DNA of 64,000 bases from positions 217,258 through 281,257 of the forward strand of contig NZ_JABASX010000007.1 of assembly GCF_016107655.1 (NCBI RefSeq), read 5' to 3'. Source of the DNA: Brevibacterium antiquum (GTDB taxonomy: Bacteria; Actinomycetota; Actinomycetes; Actinomycetales; Brevibacteriaceae). The notes beneath the pieces are model-generated. The model had not been told where the DNA came from, made no database searches, and saw only the letters and a list, made by a program, of their open reading frames with translations. This document shows, one piece after another, positions 16,634-25,036 of this stretch (its first letter is position 1; every line of letters begins with the position of its first letter). A program made the position numbers and the translations under genes.

Positions 16634-17251
16634 TCACGCCTCCTCCTCTATTCGATAGGTGAATGACCCGTGGTACTCATACACTCGGCCCAGGGCAGGG
16701 ACATCAACTGTGAGACTGACCTTCTGGAGTGCCACCTCGGCGTCGAAGCGCTCGCTCAGGGAGATCACCGGACGAATGACCATCGGAACAGGCAGGCGGA
16801 CAGGACCCAACCGCACAGCTACGGCCCGGCTCTTCAGGCTCAACCCGCCATCGACTGCCGCGACGTCGAAGTCGGCCTCTACGAGGGCCGGTTCGCCCAG
16901 CACATCGACGACTCGGCCCGACTCAGACAGTGACACCGCGTCGACCATCGTCCATGTTCCCGATTCCAGTTCCAGGGTGCGGGCCGCGGTCTGATGGCCG
17001 GCAACTGTTCGGTTCTCGATCCGAAACGGGACCTGACGGTGCATCCCGGGCACAATCACATGCCGTCGCGCCAACCACGCAAGGAGCGGTCGCAGCCACC
17101 ACCGTTCGGTGCCGAAGCGTTCGAAGACGCCTTCGCCGATGCCGACAGAGTCTGCGGGAATTGCTGCAAAGTAGCTTTGGAGCACCGGGTGCAGCTGAGT
17201 CACTCGGGAGCCGAGAGCCCGTTCATACGGTGATCTCGTACCAGGCCTCAT
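16634..17251 (-). CDS. DUF4166 domain protein
   Basis: 205 residues, cytoplasmic, without membrane segments. The order of conserved parts (LGSRVTQLHPVLQSYF at the start, then VPFRIENRTVAGHQTAARTLEL and a C-terminal GRVYEYHGSFTYRIE) matches the DUF4166 family of Actinobacteria and Proteobacteria. In some genomes this domain is fused to or follows an NAD-dependent epimerase or saccharopine-dehydrogenase-like protein; here it stands alone between an SDR and a phosphatase gene. Function unknown. Confidence 0.65.
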   Translation of the reverse strand: MRPGTRSPYERALGSRVTQLHPVLQSYFAAIPADSVGIGEGVFERFGTERWWLRPLLAWLARRHVIVPGMHRQVPFRIENRTVAGHQTAARTLELESGTWTMVDAVSLSESGRVVDVLGEPALVEADFDVAAVDGGLSLKSRAVAVRLGPVRLPVPMVIRPVISLSERFDAEVALQKVSLTVDVPALGRVYEYHGSFTYRIEEEA

Positions 17252-17291
17252 GCCTGCGAGTATATGCGTCGGTCAGTGCAGACCGAACCGG

Positions 17292-17945
17292 TTATCTGTA
17301 GGTGACCTGGGCCGGTGACAAGTGTCCGTGGTCGTTGAAGGAGATCAGGCTGGTCCCGCGGGCGCCGGTGATGATCTTCGTGACGCCGGAGTTGATCGTC
17401 ACTCGGTTGAGCGTGAGCCACTGGTCGAATCCTGCGCCCAGCAGCCTCGCCGCGGTCCAGGCAATAGCACCTGAACTCGAGACGACGACCGTGCTTTCGC
17501 CGGACTTCATTCTCGTGCACACATCATCGAGTGCGCGGTCCACGCGGTTGGTGAAGGCCGTAAACGTTTCGGTGTAGTCGGCGTCGTGTGCGCCGGCGGC
17601 CCACCTGGCGCATGCCTGTTCGAGGACGCGCTGGAAGATCGTGGAATCGGTGGAGGCACGTGGGTCGCTCTCGGATAGCGCATTGACGAGCTCGCTGGCG
17701 TCGAACTCGTTCCACCCGGCATCGACTTCGCCCTTGGGTTCGGTGCGCAGGCCGGTCAGGACGCCCGCCGCAGTCTGGCGCTGGCGCAGCATCTCACCAT
17801 GGACGATTCGTGTGGGCTGAACTTCCTGGGAAGACAGATGTTCGCCGGTGATGCGGGCTTGCTCGTGTCCCAGCGTGGACAGCCGGTCGTAGTCGTCGGT
17901 GCCGAATGACGCCTGTCCGTGCCGGACCAGATACACAACGCTCAT
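17292..17945 (-). CDS. Histidine phosphatase family protein
   Basis: 217 residues from ATG 17945, which follows GAGGAG; longer readings upstream lack a ribosome site. The phosphohistidine motif is VYLVRHGQA at 4-12, and the second catalytic histidine position is near VVVSSSGAIAW, where most members have SHG. Here the stretch reads SSSGAI, so the second histidine appears to be replaced by serine and activity may be reduced or altered. It belongs to the phosphoglycerate-mutase-like superfamily. It is convergent with nothing and divergent from the CoA-transferase operon. Confidence 0.82.
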   Translation of the reverse strand: MSVVYLVRHGQASFGTDDYDRLSTLGHEQARITGEHLSSQEVQPTRIVHGEMLRQRQTAAGVLTGLRTEPKGEVDAGWNEFDASELVNALSESDPRASTDSTIFQRVLEQACARWAAGAHDADYTETFTAFTNRVDRALDDVCTRMKSGESTVVVSSSGAIAWTAARLLGAGFDQWLTLNRVTINSGVTKIITGARGTSLISFNDHGHLSPAQVTYR

Positions 17946-18102
17946 GGTTCTCCTCATCTCGACCGTCCGTCTTTGGAGCCGGTCGCGCAAATGCTGGTCG
18001 AGTCTGAGTCTACGGTGCCGATGTGACCTAAGCGATCGTTCGGTCGAGAAAACCGCGTGCCTGACCAAGTACCGATGACTTATGCTCAATCTGTATCAAT
18101 AT

Positions 18103-18126
18103 CCAGTCCAATCTGCATTGGACTGG
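18103..18126. promoter_or_regulatory. Perfect inverted repeat upstream of the CoA-transferase operon
   Basis: Arms CCAGTCCAAT and ATTGGACTGG are perfectly complementary around the 4-nt spacer CTGC. The site lies 60 bp before the start of the CoA-transferase alpha gene and is followed by TATATATGAG. It looks like a dimeric repressor operator (IclR or TetR type) overlapping the promoter. No regulator gene is adjacent. Confidence 0.65.
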
Positions 18127-18186
18127 TATATATGAGTTTGACAGGATGATCGAGGTCACAGTCAGTCGATGCTCGAGGAGGACGCG

Positions 18187-19101
18187 ATGGACAAGACGAT
18201 GAGCCTGTCAGAGGCGATCCGCACCCATCTCAACGATGGCGATACTGTCGCGCTGGAGGGCTTCGGCCACCTCGTGCCGGTCGCAGCTGCACACGAGATC
18301 ATCCGTCAGCAGTTCTCGAATCTCACCCTGGCGCGCATGTCGTGTGATGTCATCGTCGACCAGCTCCTCGGCGCGAACTGCCTCACAGGACTGATCGCTG
18401 CCTTCGTGGCTAACAGCTCGGCAGGCTCCCTCTACGAACTTCGACGGAGAGTGGAGCATTCGGATCCGGATCCGCTGTGGTTCGACGAATACAGCCACGG
18501 CGGAATGGTGGCAAGGTATCAGGCGGGTGCCTCGAAGCTCCCGTTCCAGCCGATCGCCTCCTATCGCGGCAGTGATCTCGCCCAGAAGAACCCTCGCATC
18601 AAATCCGTTCCCGATCCCTATGGTGGATCACCGATCTACGTCGTCCCCGCACTCAACCCGGATCTCACAGTCATCCACGCTCAACGTGCCGACGCTGCCG
18701 GCAATGTGCAGGCCTGGGGCATGCTCGGGATCCAGACCGAGGCCGCCTTCGCTGGTCGCCGACTCATCGTCACGGTCGAGGAGATCGTCGACGAGTCCAT
18801 CATCCGATCCGACCCGAACCGCACCATCGTCCCGTCCCACGTCGTTGACGCTGTCGTTGAAGTTCCACGCGGCGCACATCCGCACGCCGTGCAGGGATAC
18901 TACGACCGCGACGACGCGTTCTCCCGAGACTGGTCGGCTCTGGCCCGTGACGCCGAGGCGGTCAAGCAGTGGCTGCAGACCAATATCCATGACACCGCAG
19001 ATCATGAGGAATTCCTGGCATTGCTCGGAGCCGACCACTTCGACAAATTGGGCATTCGTGACGCCTATTCGAGACCCGTCAACTATGGAGGTCGGGAATG
19101 A
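18187..19101 (+). CDS. CoA-transferase, alpha subunit (family I)
   Basis: 304 residues from ATG 18187, preceded by GAGGAGG; the ATG at 18169 lies in front of that ribosome site. EAIRTHLNDGDTVALEGFGHLVPVAAAHEI opens the family I CoA-transferase fold, and GGSPIYVVPALNPDLTVIHAQRADAAGNVQ is the conserved central segment. It resembles the alpha subunits of glutaconate-type and cholesterol-ring-degrading (IpdA-like) enzymes. The stop overlaps the beta-subunit start by 4 bp. The two subunits form a heterotetramer that transfers or hydrolyses CoA thioesters. The acid is not evident. Confidence 0.87.
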   Translation: MDKTMSLSEAIRTHLNDGDTVALEGFGHLVPVAAAHEIIRQQFSNLTLARMSCDVIVDQLLGANCLTGLIAAFVANSSAGSLYELRRRVEHSDPDPLWFDEYSHGGMVARYQAGASKLPFQPIASYRGSDLAQKNPRIKSVPDPYGGSPIYVVPALNPDLTVIHAQRADAAGNVQAWGMLGIQTEAAFAGRRLIVTVEEIVDESIIRSDPNRTIVPSHVVDAVVEVPRGAHPHAVQGYYDRDDAFSRDWSALARDAEAVKQWLQTNIHDTADHEEFLALLGADHFDKLGIRDAYSRPVNYGGRE

Positions 19102-19910
19102 CCGCTGGCACACCTGAACACACCGACACGAAGAATGTTGGTGAGGACATCACGAGCAGTGAACTGCTCACCATCCATTCGGCCCGGGCCCTCGCCGGGC
19201 GCCGAGTCGTCTTCGCCGGACACGGACTGCCGACGCTGGCAACCGCACTGGCTCAGCGCACCGTGGCGCCGGAGATCGAGATCGTCTACGAGTCGGGAGT
19301 CACCGGGGCCAGGCCACCGGACCTGCCGCGCACCATCTCCGACTCTGTGCTGGTACCGGGAGCCGCCTCGGTGATTCCGATGACGCATCTGTTCAACTAC
19401 GTTCTGCAGGGACAGCGCATCGATGTCGGATTCCTCGGTGCAGCGCAGGTCGACCGTTACGGCAGCCTCAACTCGACTCTGATTGGTGATGACTGGGAGC
19501 ACCCTGACAGCAGGCTTCCCGGTTCCGGGGGAGCGATCGAGGCCATGGCCGGGGCGGCCGAGATCTTCCTCGTCATGCGTCGGCACACCCCGCGCACATT
19601 CGTCGAGACTCTCGACTTCGTCACCTCGCCCAGCCCCCACCGAGCCGCGCAGTCCGAGGTCGGCACCATGCCCGCCGGTGCAGGAGTCACGCACGTGATC
19701 ACCGACCTGGGAATCATGACTCGATTCGCCCGGGACGAGGAGCTCACGCTGAGCGCGGTGCACCCAGGAGTCGACCCCGCCGAGGTTGTCCGCCAGACCG
19801 GATGGGACCTGCAGGTCGCGACTGACCTCGAGACGACTCAAGCGCCTACGCCAGAAGAGTTGGCGGTGCTCAGGGACGATCTCGACCCCTCTCGCCTCTA
19901 TCTGCGCTGA
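19098..19910 (+). CDS. CoA-transferase, beta subunit (family I)
   Basis: 270 residues. RVVFAGHGLPTLATALAQR and EIEIVYESGVTGARPPDLP near the start, and the segment VDRYGSLNST, match beta subunits of glutaconate/IpdB-type CoA-transferases. In the family the catalytic glutamate sits in this subunit at the start of the ExG motif; here the candidate is IVYESGV, which keeps E-x-G. It is coupled to the alpha subunit by a 4-bp overlap and no third gene follows. Confidence 0.85.
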   Translation: MTAGTPEHTDTKNVGEDITSSELLTIHSARALAGRRVVFAGHGLPTLATALAQRTVAPEIEIVYESGVTGARPPDLPRTISDSVLVPGAASVIPMTHLFNYVLQGQRIDVGFLGAAQVDRYGSLNSTLIGDDWEHPDSRLPGSGGAIEAMAGAAEIFLVMRRHTPRTFVETLDFVTSPSPHRAAQSEVGTMPAGAGVTHVITDLGIMTRFARDEELTLSAVHPGVDPAEVVRQTGWDLQVATDLETTQAPTPEELAVLRDDLDPSRLYLR

Positions 19911-20323
19911 GTCGGGGTCGCCCTCAATATCGGAGGCGACACAGCTACCCGCAGCGGTGGTCAAACTGCGGTCAAAGGTCTGATGAACATGCCGCTGGAA
20001 TGAGGGGAAACCTCGGCGGAGGTGACGATTTCGGGTGACCTGGCGACGGTGTTGGACTATGCTGGCCAAGTTGCCGGAAGCGACCCACAAGGTCGAAGCT
20101 CGCCCTTGTGCGTGCCGCTTCTGCACTGCGCATGGTCGCCGATTCCTTCACAAAGGGGTCAGAGCACGCATCATCGCAGACGTCACCGCACTAACCTTCG
20201 CGTGGCCTTCAGTCCTGACCGAGCGCTGTCTCGAGCACCATACGGTGCACGAACAGTGATCGACGAAATTCGATGACAGCACTGGTTTTCCGCCGGCCGT
20301 CACACGACCTTAAGGGATCAACT
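19911..20323. other. Stretch without a recognised gene before malic enzyme
   Basis: The first 30 bases include a small hairpin (GTCGCC and GGCGAC around 12 nt) that could end the CoA-transferase operon. A 74-codon plus-strand frame at 20035-20259 contains a CACRFCTAHGRR cluster of cysteines, but no family is recognised, and an overlapping frame is open too. It could be a remnant of a mobile or zinc-finger gene. The malic enzyme promoter must lie in the last 100 bases. Confidence 0.35.
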
Positions 20324-21532
20324 ATGACGACTACGACCGAAACTGCCGCACAGTCGGCACAGACCTCTGCTCCTGCCATCACAGATGGGGAGATCTTCGC
20401 CGCACACGAAGGCGGAAAACTCTCCGCCGAGCTCACCCGCCCGCTCGAGAGCCAGCGCGATCTCTCGATCGCCTACACACCCGGCGTGGCCAAGGTCTGC
20501 ACCGCGATCAGGGACGAGCCGGAGCTGGCTCGCACCCACACCTGGACCGGCCGCCTCGTCGCCGTCATCTCCGACGGCTCGGCCGTGCTGGGGCTCGGCG
20601 ACATCGGGCCAAAGGCCTCGCTGCCCGTCATGGAGGGCAAGTGCGCACTGTTCAAGCGCTTCTCCGGGCTCGACGCGATTCCGATCGTCCTCGACACGAA
20701 CGACACTGACGAGATCGTGGAGACCATCGTCCGCATGGCTCCCACCTTCGGCGCCATCAACCTCGAGGACATCTCCGCACCTCGCTGCTTCGAGATCGAG
20801 GACCGCGTCAAGGCCGCCCTCGACATGCCCGTCATGCATGATGACCAACACGGTACGGCCGTTGTCGTCCTTGCCGCGCTGACAAACGCATTGCGCGTGG
20901 TGGACAAGCCATTCGAGTCACTGCGCGTCGTCGTCTCCGGCGCAGGCGCTGCAGGTGTGGCCGTGGTGAAGATTCTGCGTGATGCCGGAGTCGGCGACGT
21001 CGTCGTCCTCGACTCCAAAGGAATCGTGGAATCAGGTCGTGGCGACCTCACCGAGACCAAGCAGGCGCTTGCCGCCGAGACGAACCCGCGGGCGATCTCC
21101 GGTGGGATCGATGCCGCACTTGACGGTGCGGATGCGTTCATCGGAGTCTCCGGTGGCACCATCGACGAGGCGCACCTGTCGCAGATGGCTGACGATGCGA
21201 TCATCTTCGCCCTGTCCAACCCGAACCCGGAGGTTCTGCCGGATATCGCCGCGAAGTACGCCACAGTGGTGGCCACGGGTCGCAGTGACTTCCCGAACCA
21301 GATCAACAACGTCCTGGCCTTCCCCGGAATCTTCCGTGGTGCCCTGGACGTGGGAGCCACCGACATCACCGATGCGATGAAGCTCGCCGCTGCTCGTGCC
21401 ATTGCGGATCTGGTCGGCGACGACCTGCGACCGGACTACATCGTGCCCGGTGCGATGGACGAGCGGGTCGCTCCAGCCGTCGCTGCTGCGGTTGAAGCTG
21501 CAGCCGATGCTGACGGGGTGACGCGGAGCTGA
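20324..21532 (+). CDS. NAD(P)-dependent malic enzyme
   Basis: 402 residues from ATG 20324, preceded by TAAGGGA. The short bacterial form without the phosphotransacetylase tail. The sequence SIAYTPGVAKVC (malate/metal region), the lysine region in GLGDIGPKASLPVMEGK, NLEDISAPRCF, and MHDDQHGTA are all intact, followed by the dinucleotide fold VVVSGAGAAGVAVVK. It oxidatively decarboxylates malate to pyruvate, giving NAD(P)H, and links the TCA cycle to pyruvate during growth on acids. A strong terminator follows directly. Confidence 0.93.
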   Translation: MTTTTETAAQSAQTSAPAITDGEIFAAHEGGKLSAELTRPLESQRDLSIAYTPGVAKVCTAIRDEPELARTHTWTGRLVAVISDGSAVLGLGDIGPKASLPVMEGKCALFKRFSGLDAIPIVLDTNDTDEIVETIVRMAPTFGAINLEDISAPRCFEIEDRVKAALDMPVMHDDQHGTAVVVLAALTNALRVVDKPFESLRVVVSGAGAAGVAVVKILRDAGVGDVVVLDSKGIVESGRGDLTETKQALAAETNPRAISGGIDAALDGADAFIGVSGGTIDEAHLSQMADDAIIFALSNPNPEVLPDIAAKYATVVATGRSDFPNQINNVLAFPGIFRGALDVGATDITDAMKLAAARAIADLVGDDLRPDYIVPGAMDERVAPAVAAAVEAAADADGVTRS

Positions 21533-21541
21533 ACCACAAGA

Positions 21542-21573
21542 GGGGACCGGACGCATGATCGCGTCCGGTCCCC
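21542..21573. terminator. Strong hairpin after malic enzyme
   Basis: Perfect 13-bp arms GGGGACCGGACGC and GCGTCCGGTCCCC around the 6-nt loop ATGATC. It begins 10 bp after the malic enzyme stop and lies before the stop of the convergent ohr gene, so it probably acts for both strands. Only a weak T-rich run follows. Confidence 0.85.
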
Positions 21574-21616
21574 GATTCGTGTCTGGGCTTATCGCCCATG
21601 GCGTGTGGCTTGGCAG

Positions 21617-22039
21617 TCAGTCGTCGGTGACGGTGATGGTGACCTCGATGTTGTCGCGGGTTGCGTTGGAGTACGGGCACACCTCGTGGGCCTTGTTGGC
21701 CAGGGCCTCGGCCTCGGCCGTATCGAGGTGGGGGAGCGTGACCTCGAGCGTCACCGCCAGCTGGAAGCGACCACCATCGTTCTTGCCGAGGCTCACCTGT
21801 GCTCCGACGGCGGAATCGTCGGCGTTTGCCTGGGACTTACCGGCCACGAGGCGCAGAGCCGAGTGGAAGCAGGCGGCATAGCCGACAGCAAAGAGCTGTT
21901 CGGGATTGGTCCCTTCGCCGGACCCACCCATCTCAGAGGGGGTGGCAAGGTCGACGTCGACCTTGCCATCGCTGGTGCGGCCACGTCCGTCGCGTCCTTC
22001 TCCGGTGGCAAGTGCTTCTGCGGTGTAGAGAGTGTTCAT
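21617..22039 (-). CDS. ohr: Organic hydroperoxide resistance protein (Ohr, OsmC family)
   Basis: 140 residues, the normal length. The two redox-active cysteines are Cys57 in GYAACFHSA and Cys121 in EVCPYSNATR, and the conserved GGSGEGTNPEQLFA precedes the first. Ohr is a cytoplasmic homodimer that reduces organic and fatty-acid hydroperoxides with lipoylated proteins as reductant. No OhrR-type MarR regulator is beside it. It starts after AGAAGAA, and an SPFH gene follows upstream by 52 bp on the same strand, so co-transcription is possible. Confidence 0.92.
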   Translation of the reverse strand: MNTLYTAEALATGEGRDGRGRTSDGKVDVDLATPSEMGGSGEGTNPEQLFAVGYAACFHSALRLVAGKSQANADDSAVGAQVSLGKNDGGRFQLAVTLEVTLPHLDTAEAEALANKAHEVCPYSNATRDNIEVTITVTDD

Positions 22040-22090
22040 CGTTCTTCTTTCCGTTGGTGATCGATTTCGCGATGGGTGGTGTGGGAAGAT

Positions 22091-23179
22091 TCAGGAACCG
22101 TCGGTCGTCGAGCCCTCGTTGTCTGTGTTGTGCCTGACGGCGTCGACTGCACGCTTCATCGCCGACTTCGTATCGGCGCGTGCGCTCTGCGCCGCTTTCG
22201 ACACAGACTGCTGCTGAGACTGGGGCCCGGTGGCTCCGTGCAGCCCCGTGGTGTTCTTCGCATCCTCGGATGCGTTGGCCGCGAAGAGAGTGTTCCTGAT
22301 CTCCTGCGTCATCTCGCCCAGGCCGCCGGGATTCGAGGGCATGAACAGCACATTCGAGCGGCCCTCTTGGGCCACGTTCTGCATGGTGTCGAAGTACTGG
22401 GTCATCATGAGCAGCTGCTCGGCGGTCTTGTCGATGCCCACTTCCTGCAGCTTCGCGTACTGTTCGGCGATGCCTTCGGCAATAGCCTTGCGCTGAGCGG
22501 CCACGCCCACACCGTGCAGGCGCATCGCCTCGGATTCGGCCTGAGCCTGGGTGACTCGCTTGATCTTGTCGGCCTCGGCCAGGGACTGCGCGGCGACCTT
22601 ATCGCGCTGTGCGGCGTTGATCGAGTTCATGGAGTCGCGCACCTTCGAGTCCGGGGTGATGTCCGTGACCAGGGTGCTCACGATCTTGAACCCGTAGCGG
22701 CGCATCGATTCCGAAAGGCGACGTTCGACGTTTTCGGCGATATCGTCCTTCGATTCGAAGGCTGTGTCCAGGGTCAGTCCCGACAGGGCGGAGCGCACGG
22801 TGTCGAAGACATAGGATCTGATCTGTTCCTCGGAGTTCGCCAGCTTGTAGTACGCGTCGGTGACGTTGTCTTCTTCCACGACGTACTGTACGGCCACGGG
22901 AACGGTGACGAAGACATTGTCACTCGTCTTCGACTCGATATTGACCTCAAGCTGCTGAACTCGCAGCGATATCGGCTTGCTGGTGGTTTCGACGAGCGGC
23001 ATCTTGAAGTTCAGGCCCGGCTTCGCGACCTTCTTGAACTTGCCGAATCGCTCGACGATGATGTTCTCCTGCGTCTTGACCGTGAAGAACAAGCTGGTCC
23101 TCAGCTTGCCGAACAGCAGTACGGCGAGGATGAGGACGATGACAACAATAACGACGACGCTACCGGTGAGGATTTCCAT
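22091..23179 (-). CDS. SPFH/band 7 domain membrane protein (stomatin-like)
   Basis: 362 residues. One N-terminal membrane segment (about 7-24, VVVIVVIVLILAVLLF), then the SPFH domain starting at TVKTQENIIVERFGKF and running to about residue 200, then a helical region rich in Ala, Glu and Gln typical of flotillin/stomatin oligomerisation, and a polar tail. Such proteins form large ring assemblies at the membrane and help to organise or protect other membrane proteins. The usual NfeD partner is not next to it, and ohr follows it downstream. Confidence 0.88.
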   Translation of the reverse strand: MEILTGSVVVIVVIVLILAVLLFGKLRTSLFFTVKTQENIIVERFGKFKKVAKPGLNFKMPLVETTSKPISLRVQQLEVNIESKTSDNVFVTVPVAVQYVVEEDNVTDAYYKLANSEEQIRSYVFDTVRSALSGLTLDTAFESKDDIAENVERRLSESMRRYGFKIVSTLVTDITPDSKVRDSMNSINAAQRDKVAAQSLAEADKIKRVTQAQAESEAMRLHGVGVAAQRKAIAEGIAEQYAKLQEVGIDKTAEQLLMMTQYFDTMQNVAQEGRSNVLFMPSNPGGLGEMTQEIRNTLFAANASEDAKNTTGLHGATGPQSQQQSVSKAAQSARADTKSAMKRAVDAVRHNTDNEGSTTDGS

Positions 23180-23310
23180 GATTGCTCCGAGCCTATGTAG
23201 GTGCGATGGTCTTACAACATCTGTTGCTGACCCACTCTAGTCGTGACCGGACCCGAGACGCGAGGACTGATCGATCTGAAGGCGGCCGGACAGCCGGCGA
23301 CAGGAGCCTC

Positions 23311-23925
23311 CTACTGTGCGGTCTTGATCTCCACACGCAGTTCCGGATGGATGGCTGGCTGTTCCTCCTCAGGGAAGGAATCGATGACCTGATCGACGAG
23401 CGGCTGCAGGAAGAGCCTGCCGAGCTGGCGGACCATGGCCGTGACAACCTGTTCGACACGGTCGCGGCTGGACGAGGCCTGCCCGGCATTGCGCATGGCC
23501 TCGACGCTTTCCATGGTCAGGGAGGCCAGGCGCGAGATGAGCATCCCGTCGGTGGGCAGCTCCAGAACCTGTCGTCGCAGGTAGTCGACAACAAGCGGAT
23601 TGCCCGCGAGCATCTGTGCCACGGTCTCGTCACGGACGGTGACGTCGGCGACCGTGTCGGCCGATTGGGAATCGGCGCGATCGAGGGCGGACGCGAAGAG
23701 TCCGACGATCCAGCTCTCGACCGCCTCCCTGGTCCCCTCCTTCGACCCGAAGTAGTGGCCGATGAGTCCGATGGCGACGCCCGCCTCGGTGGCGATGGTG
23801 CGCAGCGGAGTGCCCGCGAAACCCTTGACCGCGAACTGGTGCAAGGCAGCGTTGCGAATCCGGGCACGACTTGTCAGGTCGTCGCGGCCGGCGGCTTGAA
23901 AGCCGGTGTCGTCGGTCTCCGCCAT
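23311..23925 (-). CDS. TetR-family transcriptional regulator
   Basis: 204 residues from ATG 23925, chosen because GAGGAG precedes it; ATG 23955 is an alternative. The helix-turn-helix reads ARIRNAALHQFAVKGFAGTPLRTIATEAGVAIGLIGHYF, a standard TetR N-terminus. It is divergent from the CaiB-type CoA-transferase and acyl-CoA dehydrogenase. The palindrome at 24002 lies between them, so it very likely represses itself and that operon. The 132 bp between it and the SPFH gene hold nothing I can name. Confidence 0.88.
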   Translation of the reverse strand: MAETDDTGFQAAGRDDLTSRARIRNAALHQFAVKGFAGTPLRTIATEAGVAIGLIGHYFGSKEGTREAVESWIVGLFASALDRADSQSADTVADVTVRDETVAQMLAGNPLVVDYLRRQVLELPTDGMLISRLASLTMESVEAMRNAGQASSSRDRVEQVVTAMVRQLGRLFLQPLVDQVIDSFPEEEQPAIHPELRVEIKTAQ

Positions 23926-24001
23926 GGCACTCCTCACGGTGTGATCTGTGGTCATCGTCTCTCGTGGACAGTCTGTCCTGGATAATCCTCGCATCCAAAC
24001 G

Positions 24002-24019
24002 ATTGAACAATCTTTCAAT
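24002..24019. promoter_or_regulatory. Candidate TetR operator
   Basis: ATTGAA and TTCAAT are perfect inverted arms with a 6-nt spacer. A third TTCAAT half-site lies at about 24034. The site is AT-rich compared with its surroundings and placed in the divergent region between the TetR gene and the CaiB-type gene. It probably controls both. Confidence 0.55.
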
Positions 24020-24110
24020 AGCTTATACAGTCATTCAATATTGGGAAAGCACTTCTTGGGTTCAAAGACATTTCGCAAGGTCAGCAGCAGAGTCAACGGG
24101 AGGACCATCA

Positions 24111-24998
24111 ATGAGCGAGCACGATCTTCTGGCCGGGGTCACGGTCATCAATCTCGCGATCAATCTGCCGGGGCCCTACGCGGCCGCACGGCTGTCAAGC
24201 CTCGGGGCGCGGGTGATCAAGGTCGAACCCCCGACGGGCGACCCGGTCGCACAGGTCGTCCCCGAGTACTACAGGGAGCTCACCGCCGGCCACGAGATCC
24301 TCACGCTCAACCTCAAGGATGACGAAGGAATCGCCCGAATCCGCGAACTCGCAGCGGAAGCCGATGTGCTCATCACCGCCATGCGGCCACGAGCGGCACG
24401 GGCGCTCGGACTGCCCTCCATCGTCGAGCGCTACGGACTCGTCCACGTCGAAATCGTCGGATTCGCAGGGGAGCGGGAGGACGTCCCCGGCCACGACCTC
24501 ACCTATCAGGCCGCCCACGGAACCCTCATTCCCGGAATGACCCCGACGATTCCCGTCGCGGACATCGTCGGCGGCGAGAGCGCAGCGACTGCAGCGCTGG
24601 CCGGACTGCACCACCGCGACTCGCAGACCGACGGGAAGAAGACCAGCATCGTCAACCGCGTCGTGCTCGACGAAGCCGCAGCCCGAGCCGCGGGACCAGC
24701 CCGGCATGGTCTCAGCTCGCCAGGTGGCCCACTGGGTGGGGGATCACCGTTCTACCGGACCTATGACACAGCTGATGGGACTATTGCTGTCGGCTGCGTC
24801 GAACCCGTCTTCGCCAAAGCCTTGGCTCAGCACGTCGGCAACGATCACGTGAGCCTCGAAGCGGCCTTCGCCACGAAGCCCACGAGCCAGTGGATGGAGC
24901 TGGCACGAGCCCACGACCTTCCCCTCGAACCGGTCACTGCGGTCTCGACCGGCACAGCCTCGACCGGCACGGCTTCGCCCGTCACACCCGGCGCCTGA
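24111..24998 (+). CDS. CaiB/BaiF-type (family III) CoA-transferase
   Basis: 295 residues from ATG 24111, after GGGAGGA. VINLAINLPGPYAAARLSSLGARVIKVEPP is the N-terminal family III signature with the conserved PGPY and KVEPP. HDLTYQAAHG follows near residue 125. At 295 residues it is shorter than most family III transferases (about 380-400) and closest in size to truncated alpha-methylacyl-CoA racemase types. The catalytic Asp expected in this region is not plain. The last 40 residues are a Thr/Ser/Ala repeat (VSTGTASTGTAS). It precedes the acyl-CoA dehydrogenase by 38 bp; together they would activate and oxidise one acid. Confidence 0.8.
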   Translation: MSEHDLLAGVTVINLAINLPGPYAAARLSSLGARVIKVEPPTGDPVAQVVPEYYRELTAGHEILTLNLKDDEGIARIRELAAEADVLITAMRPRAARALGLPSIVERYGLVHVEIVGFAGEREDVPGHDLTYQAAHGTLIPGMTPTIPVADIVGGESAATAALAGLHHRDSQTDGKKTSIVNRVVLDEAAARAAGPARHGLSSPGGPLGGGSPFYRTYDTADGTIAVGCVEPVFAKALAQHVGNDHVSLEAAFATKPTSQWMELARAHDLPLEPVTAVSTGTASTGTASPVTPGA

Positions 24999-25036
24999 AT
25001 CACACAAAGAGAAACAGACTTCAAAGGAGAACACCC

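Noticed and set aside
19083..20126. 347-codon open frame on the minus strand
   Set aside because: Opposite the CoA-transferase beta subunit; no domain and no ribosome site.
22076..23200. 374-codon open frame on the plus strand
   Set aside because: Opposite the SPFH gene, His/Gly/Leu-rich shadow without a domain.
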